Origin: Anaerolineae bacterium
Lineage (GTDB): Bacteria; Chloroflexota; Anaerolineae; Aggregatilineales; Phototrophicaceae
DNA length: 14,253 bases
Reading direction: 5' to 3'
Assembly: GCA_014379235.1 (NCBI GenBank)
Contig: JACMMD010001178.1
Span: forward strand, 1 to 14,253
The notes under the pieces are model-generated. The model made no database searches and had not been told where the DNA came from. It was given only the letters and a program-made list of their open reading frames with translations. The position numbers and the translations under genes are program-made. Positions 6,348 through 13,826 of the stretch are shown here, in pieces (position 1 is the stretch's first letter; every line of letters starts with the position of its first letter).

Positions 6348-7349
6348 ATGGCGTACAGACTTCCCAAACGCAGAACGTTCTTCATCGGCGGCGCGATGAT
6401 CGCTGCACTCTTACTGCTGTTGAACATGATGGCCGCTTGCAGTGGCTTCGGCGCACAGTCTTCTGAGCTTGAAGTATCACGGGGTCTTGTCGAACAAATG
6501 CCATCGACAGGGCCGATGGCCGGTGTTTCCGGTGCGGATGAATCATTTGGAAACGCGAATGAGGATGGTCGATTTGCAGACACCACCGCCAGCGTCCCGC
6601 CGCTCGAAGTCGAAGAAGAGAGCGGTGGTGACGGTAATCAGCGCCGCATCGTCCTGAAAAATGCCACACTCACGGTCAAAGTGGCTGACCCCGAAGCGCA
6701 GTCCGTCGCCATTTCGTTGATGGCCGAAGACATGGGCGGTTGGGTCGTCACGTCGAACAGCTATCAGACTACGCTCACATCTGGAGAAGCAGTCACCAAT
6801 GCATCCGTGACTGTGCGCGTCCCCGCCGAACACCTCAACGAAGCCCTCGACATCGTTAAGTCCGACGCGATTGAAGTGCAGTCGGAGAACATCAGCGGGC
6901 AAGACGTGACGCAGGACTACATCGACATTTCCAGCCGCTTGAACAACCTCGAAGCCGCCGAAGAACAGCTTCAAGAAATCCTCGACACGGCGCGCACGGC
7001 TCAGGATGTGCTGGCTGTCTTCAACGAACTCACGCGCATTCGTGGCGACATTGAAGTCGTTCGCGGGCGCATCCAGTATTATGACGAAGCATCGTCCTAT
7101 TCATCGCTGACGGTCACGCTGTGGCCCGATGTCGCTGCATCAGCACAGTTGCAGGGATGGCAGCCGACCAACACCGTCGAAAGCGCCTTCGTCGCGTTGG
7201 TGAACGTGCTGCAAGGTGCAGTCGATGTGGCGATCTTTCTCGTCGTCTTTGGACTGCCGCTGCTGCTGGTGGTTGGTATCCCGCTGTGGCTCATTATCCG
7301 CACCTATCGCCGCCGACGCCGTGCTTCAACCTTGCCAATCGAATCCTAG
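6348..7349 (+). CDS. DUF4349 domain lipoprotein with C-terminal membrane helix
   Basis: The 333-residue product starts with basic residues, a Leu-rich core and a lipobox-like M-A-A-C (Cys31), so it is probably lipid-anchored or at least membrane-inserted. Residues about 35-97 are a low-complexity, acidic, presumably disordered stretch. Residues about 98-262 fit DUF4349: RRIVLKNATLTVKV, a GGWV turn (130-133), VRVPAEHLNEALDIV (157-170), then QDVTQDYIDISSRLNNLEAA leading into a coiled coil (about 190-245) and a final strand SSLTVTLWP. A strong membrane helix (about 291-317) and an Arg-rich tail end the protein. Both termini are thus held at the membrane with the domain outside. The molecular function of DUF4349 is not established. 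GAAGGGG lies 8 bases before the ATG. A terminator follows at 7421-7446. Confidence 0.9.
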   Translation: MAYRLPKRRTFFIGGAMIAALLLLLNMMAACSGFGAQSSELEVSRGLVEQMPSTGPMAGVSGADESFGNANEDGRFADTTASVPPLEVEEESGGDGNQRRIVLKNATLTVKVADPEAQSVAISLMAEDMGGWVVTSNSYQTTLTSGEAVTNASVTVRVPAEHLNEALDIVKSDAIEVQSENISGQDVTQDYIDISSRLNNLEAAEEQLQEILDTARTAQDVLAVFNELTRIRGDIEVVRGRIQYYDEASSYSSLTVTLWPDVAASAQLQGWQPTNTVESAFVALVNVLQGAVDVAIFLVVFGLPLLLVVGIPLWLIIRTYRRRRRASTLPIES

Positions 7350-7355
7350 TCAAAT

Positions 7356-7380
7356 AGTAGGGGCGTTCAACTGAACGCCC
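7356..7380. repeat. GGGGCG...CGCCC intergenic palindrome, copy 1
   Basis: GGGCGTTCA (7361-7369) and TGAACGCCC (7372-7380) form a perfect 9-bp inverted repeat around AC. The left flank reads AGTAG; the right flank ATCC does not complete the palindrome. It begins seven bases after the DUF4349 stop codon and precedes the terminator at 7421-7446. A related palindrome at 8977-9000 occupies the same position after the next plus-strand gene. Confidence 0.75.
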
Positions 7381-7420
7381 ATCCACATCAAGTTTAGCCT
7401 GCGATAGGTTCGAGTTCTCT

Positions 7421-7446
7421 AGCCGGGGATTGAAATCCCCGGTTTT
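7421..7446 (+). terminator. Intrinsic terminator after the DUF4349 gene (palindrome part 2, copy 1)
   Basis: CCGGGGAT (7423-7430) pairs with ATCCCCGG (7435-7442) around the loop TGAA. A G-T and an A-T pair extend the stem to 7421-7444, and a T-rich tract follows on the plus strand (7443-7452). This is a good Rho-independent terminator. Nearly the same hairpin, including the loop and the preceding CTAG, occurs at 9016-9039. Confidence 0.75.
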
Positions 7447-7453
7447 ATTTTTG

Positions 7454-7482
7454 TTGCGCGCAAACCCCGTTCACATTATGCT
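7454..7482 (+). promoter_or_regulatory. Possible promoter for the membrane-anchored ATPase gene
   Basis: TTGCGC (7454-7459) and TATGCT (7477-7482) are separated by 17 bases. Each is only a partial match to consensus. A start near 7489 would leave about 28 bases of leader before the ATG at 7517. The preceding terminator implies that a separate promoter is needed. Confidence 0.3.
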
Positions 7483-7516
7483 CTACGGGAGCGTATTCAG
7501 CAGAACGGACTGACCG

Positions 7517-8944
7517 ATGTACGACGAGCGCGGCGCGCACAGCGACGGCGACCCTTACGAGCCGGACGACTTCGCCCCCAACCCGGAAGAGGACAGCGAC
7601 GGCGACAGTGCCGAAGCCTCTCCCAATCCCTATCATCCGCGTGTGGATGGCGATTACTCGGACGCGCCTTTCGCCGGACGAACGGTGGCCTTTGCGCGCC
7701 TGCATCAGCAGCTTGTGGATAACACCACCGTCGGCGCGACGGTGTTCATGGGGCGGCGACACGTCGGCAAAACCGCGCTGTTACAGCGCTTCGGCAAAGT
7801 GTTCGACGAGAACTTCATCGGTGTCATCATCCCGCTTGAGTTTACGCTGCTCAAGTCCGAGTCCGACTGGCTGCTGACACTGGCCGATGCGATGACGCTG
7901 GTGCTGGCACGGCGCGGCTTCATGCTCACTCGCCTGCCGCAGCCGCCCGAAGAAGATGACCAGATTCGCCACTGGCTGACAGATCGTTTTCTGCCGGAAG
8001 TCTTCACGACGATTCGCCCACACCGCCGCCTCGTGCTGCTGCTGGATGATGCCGACGAAATCGCTGATTCTGTCGCGCACGGCAAGCTGCCCGAAGACAC
8101 GTTCACCTATCTCTATGGGCTAATCAACAAACATCGTCAGTTGAGCATGGCGCTGACCGTCGGCGCAGATCACGAAACGCGACTGCACGTTATGAATCCG
8201 CTGGTTACGCCTGCGCGGGTATTGCGCCTTGCCAACTTGACCGCAGACGAAAGCCGCCAACTGCTGCAAGAACCAGCGCATGGATTGTACGCAGTGGGCG
8301 ACGATGCCACTGAACTCGTGTATCGGGCCAGCGGCGGCGAACCGCTCTTGCTACAGCGCTTCGGCTTTCACCTGTATCGTCGCTGGCAGAGCATCAGCGA
8401 TTTGAACTCCGACACGCTCAACATCGCCACCACCGACGACGTAAAAACGATGCTGTCAGTGATCTATGTCGAAAGCGAAGAGGAATTCAAAACGACGTGG
8501 GAACAGTTGAACGGCAACGAGCGGCTGGTCATGATGGCCATCAGCAACCTGCTCTACAACGACCCCCTGCGCCCCATCACCAACGCCGACATCAGCGCGT
8601 GGTTGGTCGAAACCGACTATCTCATGGACATGACGGCCATTAATTCAGCGCGGCGCGGGCTGGAATACCGCGAGATCATCCACCATGTTGGCGACGGCGT
8701 TCAACTCAGCGCGGGGTTGATGCAAACGTGGCTGCTCGAAAATGGGCGCTTGGATGGAAAAATCACCAATGCTGACGGGATGCCAGCACCATCGTTTCTA
8801 CGCGGGCGCGTCTCATGGCTGGTCGCGCTGGTGGTCTTGCTGGTGTTCGTGAGCATCATTCTGGTGCTGTCGCTGAACAACGTCCGAACCCCCGCAGGCG
8901 GCGCGTCCAACCCGGTAGCGACGGTGACTCTGGCAGGACAGTAG
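7517..8944 (+). CDS. P-loop ATPase with C-terminal transmembrane anchor (AAA/STAND-like)
   Basis: The 475-residue product starts with a very acidic, Pro- and Asp-rich tail (1-50) and the phrase PFAGRTVAFARLHQQL, typical of AAA_16/ATPase_2-like modules. Walker A is GRRHVGKT (79-86) and Walker B is RLVLLLDDAD (171-180). A strand with MALTVGADHE (211-220) may hold sensor 1, followed by a helical lid (about 240-290) with YRASGGEPLLLQ, the usual GxP-type signature region of STAND/archaeal-type ATPases. Residues 325-410 look like a winged-helix-type domain. A single membrane helix spans about 433-453, leaving a short tail outside. No effector domain is recognised. An in-frame TGA just before the ATG rules out a longer start; no good ribosome binding site is seen. 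It may act as a membrane-tethered signalling or scaffold ATPase (inference). Confidence 0.85.
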   Translation: MYDERGAHSDGDPYEPDDFAPNPEEDSDGDSAEASPNPYHPRVDGDYSDAPFAGRTVAFARLHQQLVDNTTVGATVFMGRRHVGKTALLQRFGKVFDENFIGVIIPLEFTLLKSESDWLLTLADAMTLVLARRGFMLTRLPQPPEEDDQIRHWLTDRFLPEVFTTIRPHRRLVLLLDDADEIADSVAHGKLPEDTFTYLYGLINKHRQLSMALTVGADHETRLHVMNPLVTPARVLRLANLTADESRQLLQEPAHGLYAVGDDATELVYRASGGEPLLLQRFGFHLYRRWQSISDLNSDTLNIATTDDVKTMLSVIYVESEEEFKTTWEQLNGNERLVMMAISNLLYNDPLRPITNADISAWLVETDYLMDMTAINSARRGLEYREIIHHVGDGVQLSAGLMQTWLLENGRLDGKITNADGMPAPSFLRGRVSWLVALVVLLVFVSIILVLSLNNVRTPAGGASNPVATVTLAGQ

Positions 8945-8976
8945 AAACCCTCTGCGTTGTTCGATCAAAAATGAAA

Positions 8977-9000
8977 GGGCGACACATGTGTCGCCCCTAC
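8977..9000. repeat. GGGCG...CGCCC intergenic palindrome, copy 2
   Basis: GGGCGACACATGTGTCGCCC (8977-8996) is a perfect 20-bp palindrome, continued on the right by CTAC. Copy 1 at 7356-7380 keeps the matching left flank (GTAG) instead, which suggests a common unit of the form GTAGGGGCG...CGCCCCTAC. It lies between the convergent ATPase and kinase genes. Confidence 0.8.
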
Positions 9001-9015
9001 CAAAGATCGTTTTCT

Positions 9016-9039
9016 AGCCGGAGATTGAAATCTCCGGCT
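9016..9039. terminator. Bidirectional hairpin between convergent genes (palindrome part 2, copy 2)
   Basis: AGCCGGAGAT (9016-9025) pairs perfectly with ATCTCCGGCT (9030-9039) around TGAA: 10 bp, GC-rich. On the minus strand the sequence after the hairpin (complement of 9007-9014) is AGAAAACG, with no U-run; on the plus strand a weak T-rich stretch follows. It sits between the stops of the ATPase and the kinase, so it may end transcription from both sides. The A-T pair at 9022/9033 replaces a G-C pair at the same place in copy 1. Confidence 0.6.
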
Positions 9040-9044
9040 GCGCT

Positions 9045-11117
9045 TTAAGTTTCTTCGTCGTCTAGCTGAAGATCGACTTCGCACTCTCCCGCTCTGACTT
9101 CGCACACGGCCAGTACGTCCGTGCCGCGTCGAACCTCGAACGTCGCTTCGTCCACATCACTGATCCAGAACCAGCGTGGGAACGAAACTTGCAGCCAGAA
9201 ATGGCGCGTATCGCAGTAGTTCGGCGTCCCTAACAACCGGAATTCTGCCGTCCAAATCTGGAAACAGTCATGCGCGGGCAGCGCGGTAGGCGGCTGCTCA
9301 TTGTTAATCCAACGGTTCGAGCGGAAGTCGGCTTGCGTTCCGTCAGCTTTTTGCTGAATGAAATACAGTCCGCTTACGTCGATGGTTTCGTCGGAGCGGT
9401 TGAGCAGCACCAACGTGCGCGGATCGTAAACCAGCAGCACTTCCCCGTCAGAAGCATCGTCTGTCGATAGATTGGTGACTTCCGGCGCTTCGTCGTCACT
9501 GGGCGCGTCATCGGTGGCTTCGTCGCTGTCCTCAGTCGGCGCGATTGTGGTCCGCTCGGTGGGTATATCGACTTCTTCGGTCTCTTCTTCGACAGCCGTC
9601 GCTGATGGACGCGGCGTTCGCGTTGGCGCGATTGTCGCCGTTTCTTCTTCTTCGGTCTCGGCAGCGACGGCGGTTTCCTCTGTGGCTTCTTCAGTCACAT
9701 CGACTGCAACGGCTGCCGATGTCGTACTGTCTTCTTCGGCTGTCGGTTCTGGTTCTTCGGTCTCTCGTTCGGTGTCCGTCGCTGTCGCGGATGGGCGCGG
9801 CGTCCGTGTCGCGCTTGGTTCTTCCGTAGCTGTGGTTTCGGTTGCCTCGTCTTCAACAGTCGGCTCATCGGTTGGCGCGGCCAATGCTTCGGCGGCGCTG
9901 GTCTCGCTGGCCGCCAGCGCTACGACTGCCAGTGCGGTACGGGTCAGGTTATCCGGCGATTCGCCGCCACCGCCAGCCAGCATCGCCAGAACAGCGATCA
10001 CCACCGCCACCAATGCCACTGCGATAATCACAGCGGTGCGTGTGGGCCGGTTGCCATCCATCAAGCCGCCCAATGACGGGCGCGAACCCATGCCTGATGT
10101 TGTTACCTTCTTAAAATCGCCTGTGAGTTCTTTCACAGAGGGCGCGTCGAGGGCGCGCAGGGCATTGCTGGATTCCGCGCTGAGATCGTCAATCGACTTG
10201 GGACGCGAGGGCAGCGAACCAAATGGAGCATTGGCAAACGGTGTGATTCTATCGGTATCGCCATCGTAGTGCGTAGCGAACGCCGCCGCCAGCGCTTGCG
10301 TCAAGGCTTCGCCGGTCTGATAGCGGTCTCGCGGCTCTTTAGCCAGCGTCCGCATGACCACCGCTTCGACCTCAGACGAGAGGTTCGGGTTAAAGCTGCT
10401 TGGTCGAGGCGGCGCATCGGTCAGATGTTTGAGCGCGACGCTCATGGTCGAAGGATCATCGAATGGGACGCGACCTGTCAGCATTTCGTACAGCACCACG
10501 CCAAGCGAATACAGGTCACTTTGTGGAACCGCCTGCGCCGATGACACCGCTTGTTCCGGCGCGATGTAATGAACGCTGCCGAACGTCTTGCCAATCGTGC
10601 CTTCGGGGACGCTCAAGGCTAGGCCAAAGTCGGTCAGCACCGCTTGACCTTCCATCGTGACCATGATATTCGAGGGCTTAACATCGCGGTGGATGACACC
10701 GCCCGCATGGGCATAATCCAGCGCTCCAGCAATATCGCGGATGATGCTGAGGACTTGCACCTGCGGCATCGGTTTGCCTTGATGCGCGTAATCCTTGAGA
10801 ATGTGACGCAGGTCGCGGCCATCAATGAACACCGTCGCCATGTAATACAACACGCCGACCTGCCCGAACTGGTAAATGCCGACGATGCGCTGATGGTTCA
10901 GGCGCGCAATCGCCCGCGCTTCGCGCAGGAATCGTTCGCGGTATTCTTCCGCGTCGTCGCCGGAAATCAAATGGGCGTCGATGACCTTGACGGCGGCGAA
11001 ACGGTCTAAGCGGGCATCATAGCCCCGATAGACACGCGCCATGCCACCATAGCCCAACACGTCCTTGATGACATAATCGCCCAGTTGTTTACCAATAAGC
11101 GGGTCGGTTGCAGCCAT
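9045..11117 (-). CDS. Transmembrane Ser/Thr protein kinase (PknB type) with Thr/Glu-rich linker and Cys-containing outer domain
   Basis: The 690-residue product has a complete kinase domain (about 14-280): glycine loop LGYGGMARVY (21-30), ATP lysine K44, helix C glutamate E66, HRDVKPSN (143-150), DFG (163-165) and APEQ (186-189). Thr174 and Thr178 in the activation segment are candidate phosphorylation sites. It should be active. A juxtamembrane segment (about 285-358), a membrane helix (361-381) and a long extracytoplasmic linker (about 385-556) rich in Thr, Glu, Pro and Ala follow; the linker contains TRTPRPSATA twice (437-446 and 499-508). The C-terminal part (about 557-688) is beta-rich, aromatic, with Cys 618, 635, 672 and 679, and starts with VLLNRSDETIDVSGLYF, which recalls lamin-tail-like surface domains. 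PASTA repeats are absent. The ATG is preceded by GAGAAAG at 5 bases. Kinase signalling from an outside stimulus is likely; substrates are unknown. Confidence 0.92.
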   Translation of the reverse strand: MAATDPLIGKQLGDYVIKDVLGYGGMARVYRGYDARLDRFAAVKVIDAHLISGDDAEEYRERFLREARAIARLNHQRIVGIYQFGQVGVLYYMATVFIDGRDLRHILKDYAHQGKPMPQVQVLSIIRDIAGALDYAHAGGVIHRDVKPSNIMVTMEGQAVLTDFGLALSVPEGTIGKTFGSVHYIAPEQAVSSAQAVPQSDLYSLGVVLYEMLTGRVPFDDPSTMSVALKHLTDAPPRPSSFNPNLSSEVEAVVMRTLAKEPRDRYQTGEALTQALAAAFATHYDGDTDRITPFANAPFGSLPSRPKSIDDLSAESSNALRALDAPSVKELTGDFKKVTTSGMGSRPSLGGLMDGNRPTRTAVIIAVALVAVVIAVLAMLAGGGGESPDNLTRTALAVVALAASETSAAEALAAPTDEPTVEDEATETTATEEPSATRTPRPSATATDTERETEEPEPTAEEDSTTSAAVAVDVTEEATEETAVAAETEEEETATIAPTRTPRPSATAVEEETEEVDIPTERTTIAPTEDSDEATDDAPSDDEAPEVTNLSTDDASDGEVLLVYDPRTLVLLNRSDETIDVSGLYFIQQKADGTQADFRSNRWINNEQPPTALPAHDCFQIWTAEFRLLGTPNYCDTRHFWLQVSFPRWFWISDVDEATFEVRRGTDVLAVCEVRAGECEVDLQLDDEET

Positions 11118-11200
11118 AAGAGCTTTCTCAAAAAAATCGCAATGAAGCTAGTTTGAAAACCAGCGCCAGACTTATTCTTCGTGCGCGATGACTGTTGGAT

Positions 11201-11206
11201 ATTATA
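11201..11206 (-). promoter_or_regulatory. Candidate -10 element for the kinase gene
   Basis: The minus strand reads TATAAT, giving a leader of about 75 bases before the ATG at 11117. Upstream, TTGCCG (complement of 11222-11227) is a 4/6 match to a -35, but at a short 15-base spacing. Confidence 0.45.
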
Positions 11207-11326
11207 GCATTCGGACGACAACGGCAACCATTGGCATCCACCCAGAAAGCCCATTTAGGACTAGTGTCCATATTTTCGTTGACAGTATCCAAACGTGGAA
11301 CGCTGTTTCGCGCCCTTAACTTGCGA

Positions 11327-11332
11327 TATACT
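11327..11332 (+). promoter_or_regulatory. Candidate -10 element for the clpC-like gene
   Basis: TATACT lies about 47 bases before the GTG start. No good -35 is present at 16-18 bases upstream. A perfect TTGACA at 11279-11284 is too far away for this -10 and has no good -10 of its own. No CIRCE or CtsR-type operator is visible, so heat-shock control by those routes is not supported here. Confidence 0.3.
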
Positions 11333-11378
11333 TGCAGTCGCTAACAATAGCAGTGAGTTATTTTGGGGTTTGTAAGCC

Positions 11379-13778
11379 GTGTCTCAATCGCCTGATATTC
11401 CTGAAAAAGAAATCCGCGAACGCTGCGCGACTATTCTTTCGGCCTCTGCCGAAGAAGCGCGGCGGCTCGGTCATAATTACATCGGCACAGAGCATCTGTT
11501 CATCGCCGCGACCAAGAATGAAAATGGCCCGACCTCGACTCTGCTCCGGCGCGCCAAGCTGAACCCGCGCTATGTTCGCAACGAAATTCGCCTCGAAATC
11601 GGCAACGGTGAAGGGCCGATGGAAGAAGTGCTGCCGCTCACGCCGCGCACCGAAATGGTGCTGTCGCTGGCGATTTTTCTGGCGGAGCGCGACGATGACG
11701 TTGGAGAGATCAGCGAGATGCATCTCCTGTTGGCGCTGCTGCAAGAAGGCGAAGGCGTGGCCGTGCGAAAGCTGATCGATCTCGGCTTCGACTTGAATTT
11801 GTGGCTGCAACGCCTGCTCACCGAAGCCTACGAGCAAGATTTGGCCGTGCCTTTAGTCGTGGACGACGACGAAATCTTCGGCTTTGACGACGACAATCAT
11901 TACCCGCTGGACTCTGATCCGCCCGATGATTGGTCGGCGGACAGTCAAACGTCGCGGGATAGCATTCGGATGCCAACGCCCCTGCTCGATAAGTACGGGC
12001 GCGACCTTTCAGGGCAGGCGGCGGCGGGCAAAATCACGGCGGCAGTCGCCCGTGAGCGCGAGATTCGTTCGCTGGCGCGCACCCTCGCCCGCAGCAAGAA
12101 GAACAATCCTTTGCTGCTCGGTGATGCTGGTGTCGGTAAGACTGCCGTTGTAGAAGGCTTGGCCTTCGCCATTTATGAAGGTACAGCGCCGCGTTCGCTG
12201 CGTGGACGGCGCATCGTGCAGATCGAAATCGGCACATTGGTCGCCGGGACGAGCCTGCGCGGTCAGTTTGAAGAACGGCTCATCGGCATCATCGACGAGG
12301 CCAAACACGCGGGCAACGTCATCCTGTTTATTGACGAAATTCACACCATCGTCGGCGCGGGTGATACCATCGACAGCAACCTCGATGCCGCCAATATCCT
12401 CAAGCCAGCGTTGGCGCGTGGTGAAATCATCTGCATCGGCGCGACCACTCACGCTGAATATCGCCGCGCCATCGCGCAAGACCCGGCGCTTGATCGCCGC
12501 TTCCGCACGATTGATATTGAAGAACCGTCGCAAGAAGATTCGCTGACTATCTTGCACGCGCAGAAAGACCGCCTCGAAGAACATCACGGTGTCACCATTC
12601 TGCCGGAAACGATTGATGCCTGCGTGAAACTGTCGGTGCGCTACCTATCTGACCGCCGCCTACCCGATAAGGCGCTCGACCTGTTGGATGAAGCCTGCGC
12701 CCGTGCTGTTATCCGCACCTATTCGCCGGATGACGACAACCAGAACGTCGAAATGGAAGTGAAGCCCGAAAACGTGGCCACTGTGCTGGCTGATTGGACA
12801 GGTATCCCTGTTAGCGAACTCACCAAAGACGACAAGAAACGCCTTGCCGAACTCGAAGGCGCTCTTTTGGCCCGCGTCATCGGGCAGGACGAAGCGGTAC
12901 AAACCGTCGCGGATGCCATCAAAACGTCCCGCGCCGGTCTTGGCGATCCGAACCGACCCATCGGCGTGTTCCTGTTCATCGGGCCGTCGGGTGTCGGCAA
13001 AACCGAACTTGGTCGTGCATTGGCCAACTTCTTGTTCGGCAGCGATGACGCCATGCTGCGCCTCGATATGTCCGAGTTCCACGACGCGCACACCGTCGCC
13101 CGCTTGATCGGCGCGCCTCCCGGTTACAAAGATACACAGCGCGGCGGTCAGCTCACCGACGGACTGCGCCGTCGCCCTTACAGCGTTGTGCTGTTGGACG
13201 AGGTTGAAAAGGCCGCGCCGGAAGTGTTTGACATCTTCTTACAGGTATTCGATGAAGGTCGCTTGAGCGACGCGCATGGGCGGCAGGTCGATGCCCGCCA
13301 TGCGGTGTTCATCATGACCAGCAACATCGGCTCGGAAGAAACCGGGAAATCGCTTGGTTTCGCGTCCGATGCACGGCGCGGGCCGGATTACTCGGCTTAT
13401 CTCAGCCGCTTTTTCCGCCCGGAGTTTTTGAACCGCATCGATGAGATCATCACCTTCTCGACGTTGGGCGAGGACACCCTCGTCAGAATTCTTGATTTGA
13501 AGCTTCAAGAACTGCACGACAGGTTGGCGGAACAGCATCTCAAACTCGAACTCACGGACGAGGCCCGCGAACTGATTTTGCGCCTTGGCCACGATCCAAT
13601 CAACGGAGCGCGCCCCCTGAGCCGTGCCATCGAACGCCTGCTCACGCGCCCGCTCAGTTCGCAGATCGTTCAAGACACCTTCACATCGGGAGACGCGATA
13701 ATCGCCCGCGTAACCGAAGGCGAACGCCTGCGCTTTGAAGTACAAGCCAACGCCCCTGAAGGCGAACAAGAGGCATAA
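11379..13778 (+). CDS. clpC: ClpC/ClpA-like ATP-dependent unfoldase, M-domain-reduced, with altered pore loops
   Basis: The 799-residue product has two Clp_N repeats (about 17-75 and 87-147), a very acidic linker (161-185), and two AAA+ modules. D1 has Walker A GDAGVGKT (248-255) and Walker B VILFIDEIHT (314-323); D2 has Walker A GPSGVGKT (535-542), Walker B VVLLDEVEKA (603-612), sensor 1 TSN (647-649) and sensor 2 GAR (743-745). An LGF tripeptide (659-661) sits where ClpC/ClpA contact ClpP, so it should work with ClpP in regulated proteolysis. Oddities: the coiled-coil middle domain is nearly absent (only about 30 residues between the ALDLLDEA helix and WTGIP); the D1 pore loop reads AGTSLRG instead of AGTKYRG; the D2 loop reads GYKDT instead of GYVGY. 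The start is GTG: an in-frame TAA lies 3 bases before it and the next Met is residue 81. GGGG at 11365-11368 is a distant ribosome binding site. No clpP is in view. It may be a specialised paralogue and not the housekeeping ClpC. Confidence 0.9.
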   Translation: MSQSPDIPEKEIRERCATILSASAEEARRLGHNYIGTEHLFIAATKNENGPTSTLLRRAKLNPRYVRNEIRLEIGNGEGPMEEVLPLTPRTEMVLSLAIFLAERDDDVGEISEMHLLLALLQEGEGVAVRKLIDLGFDLNLWLQRLLTEAYEQDLAVPLVVDDDEIFGFDDDNHYPLDSDPPDDWSADSQTSRDSIRMPTPLLDKYGRDLSGQAAAGKITAAVAREREIRSLARTLARSKKNNPLLLGDAGVGKTAVVEGLAFAIYEGTAPRSLRGRRIVQIEIGTLVAGTSLRGQFEERLIGIIDEAKHAGNVILFIDEIHTIVGAGDTIDSNLDAANILKPALARGEIICIGATTHAEYRRAIAQDPALDRRFRTIDIEEPSQEDSLTILHAQKDRLEEHHGVTILPETIDACVKLSVRYLSDRRLPDKALDLLDEACARAVIRTYSPDDDNQNVEMEVKPENVATVLADWTGIPVSELTKDDKKRLAELEGALLARVIGQDEAVQTVADAIKTSRAGLGDPNRPIGVFLFIGPSGVGKTELGRALANFLFGSDDAMLRLDMSEFHDAHTVARLIGAPPGYKDTQRGGQLTDGLRRRPYSVVLLDEVEKAAPEVFDIFLQVFDEGRLSDAHGRQVDARHAVFIMTSNIGSEETGKSLGFASDARRGPDYSAYLSRFFRPEFLNRIDEIITFSTLGEDTLVRILDLKLQELHDRLAEQHLKLELTDEARELILRLGHDPINGARPLSRAIERLLTRPLSSQIVQDTFTSGDAIIARVTEGERLRFEVQANAPEGEQEA

Positions 13779-13826
13779 GCTCTGCGTCCGAACCAAATTT
13801 AGGATAGATACAACGTCTAAATATTT

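Noticed and set aside
7421..9039. ATTGAAATC segments that resemble the 3' end of CRISPR repeats
   Set aside because: There are only two copies, 1.6 kb apart, each inside a palindromic hairpin, with genes between them and no spacers or cas genes.
9472..10269. 265-codon plus-strand Ser/Ala/Val-rich frame
   Set aside because: It is the exact antisense of the kinase stalk and membrane helix; its low complexity mirrors the Glu/Thr codons on the other strand.
11006..11254. 82-codon minus-strand frame overlapping the kinase start
   Set aside because: It lies in another frame, overlaps the conserved glycine-loop coding region and contains the kinase gene's -10 element.
11279..11307. TTGACA as a full promoter for the clpC-like gene
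   Set aside because: The hexamer is perfect, but 17-18 bases downstream the sequence (GCTGTT/CTGTTT) is not a -10.
11297..11320. GGAAC as an ECF-type -35 for the clpC-like gene
   Set aside because: No CGTC-like -10 follows at 16-18 bases.
11358..11837. 159-codon minus-strand frame
   Set aside because: It is antisense to the conserved Clp_N repeats of the clpC-like gene, which carry clear family motifs.
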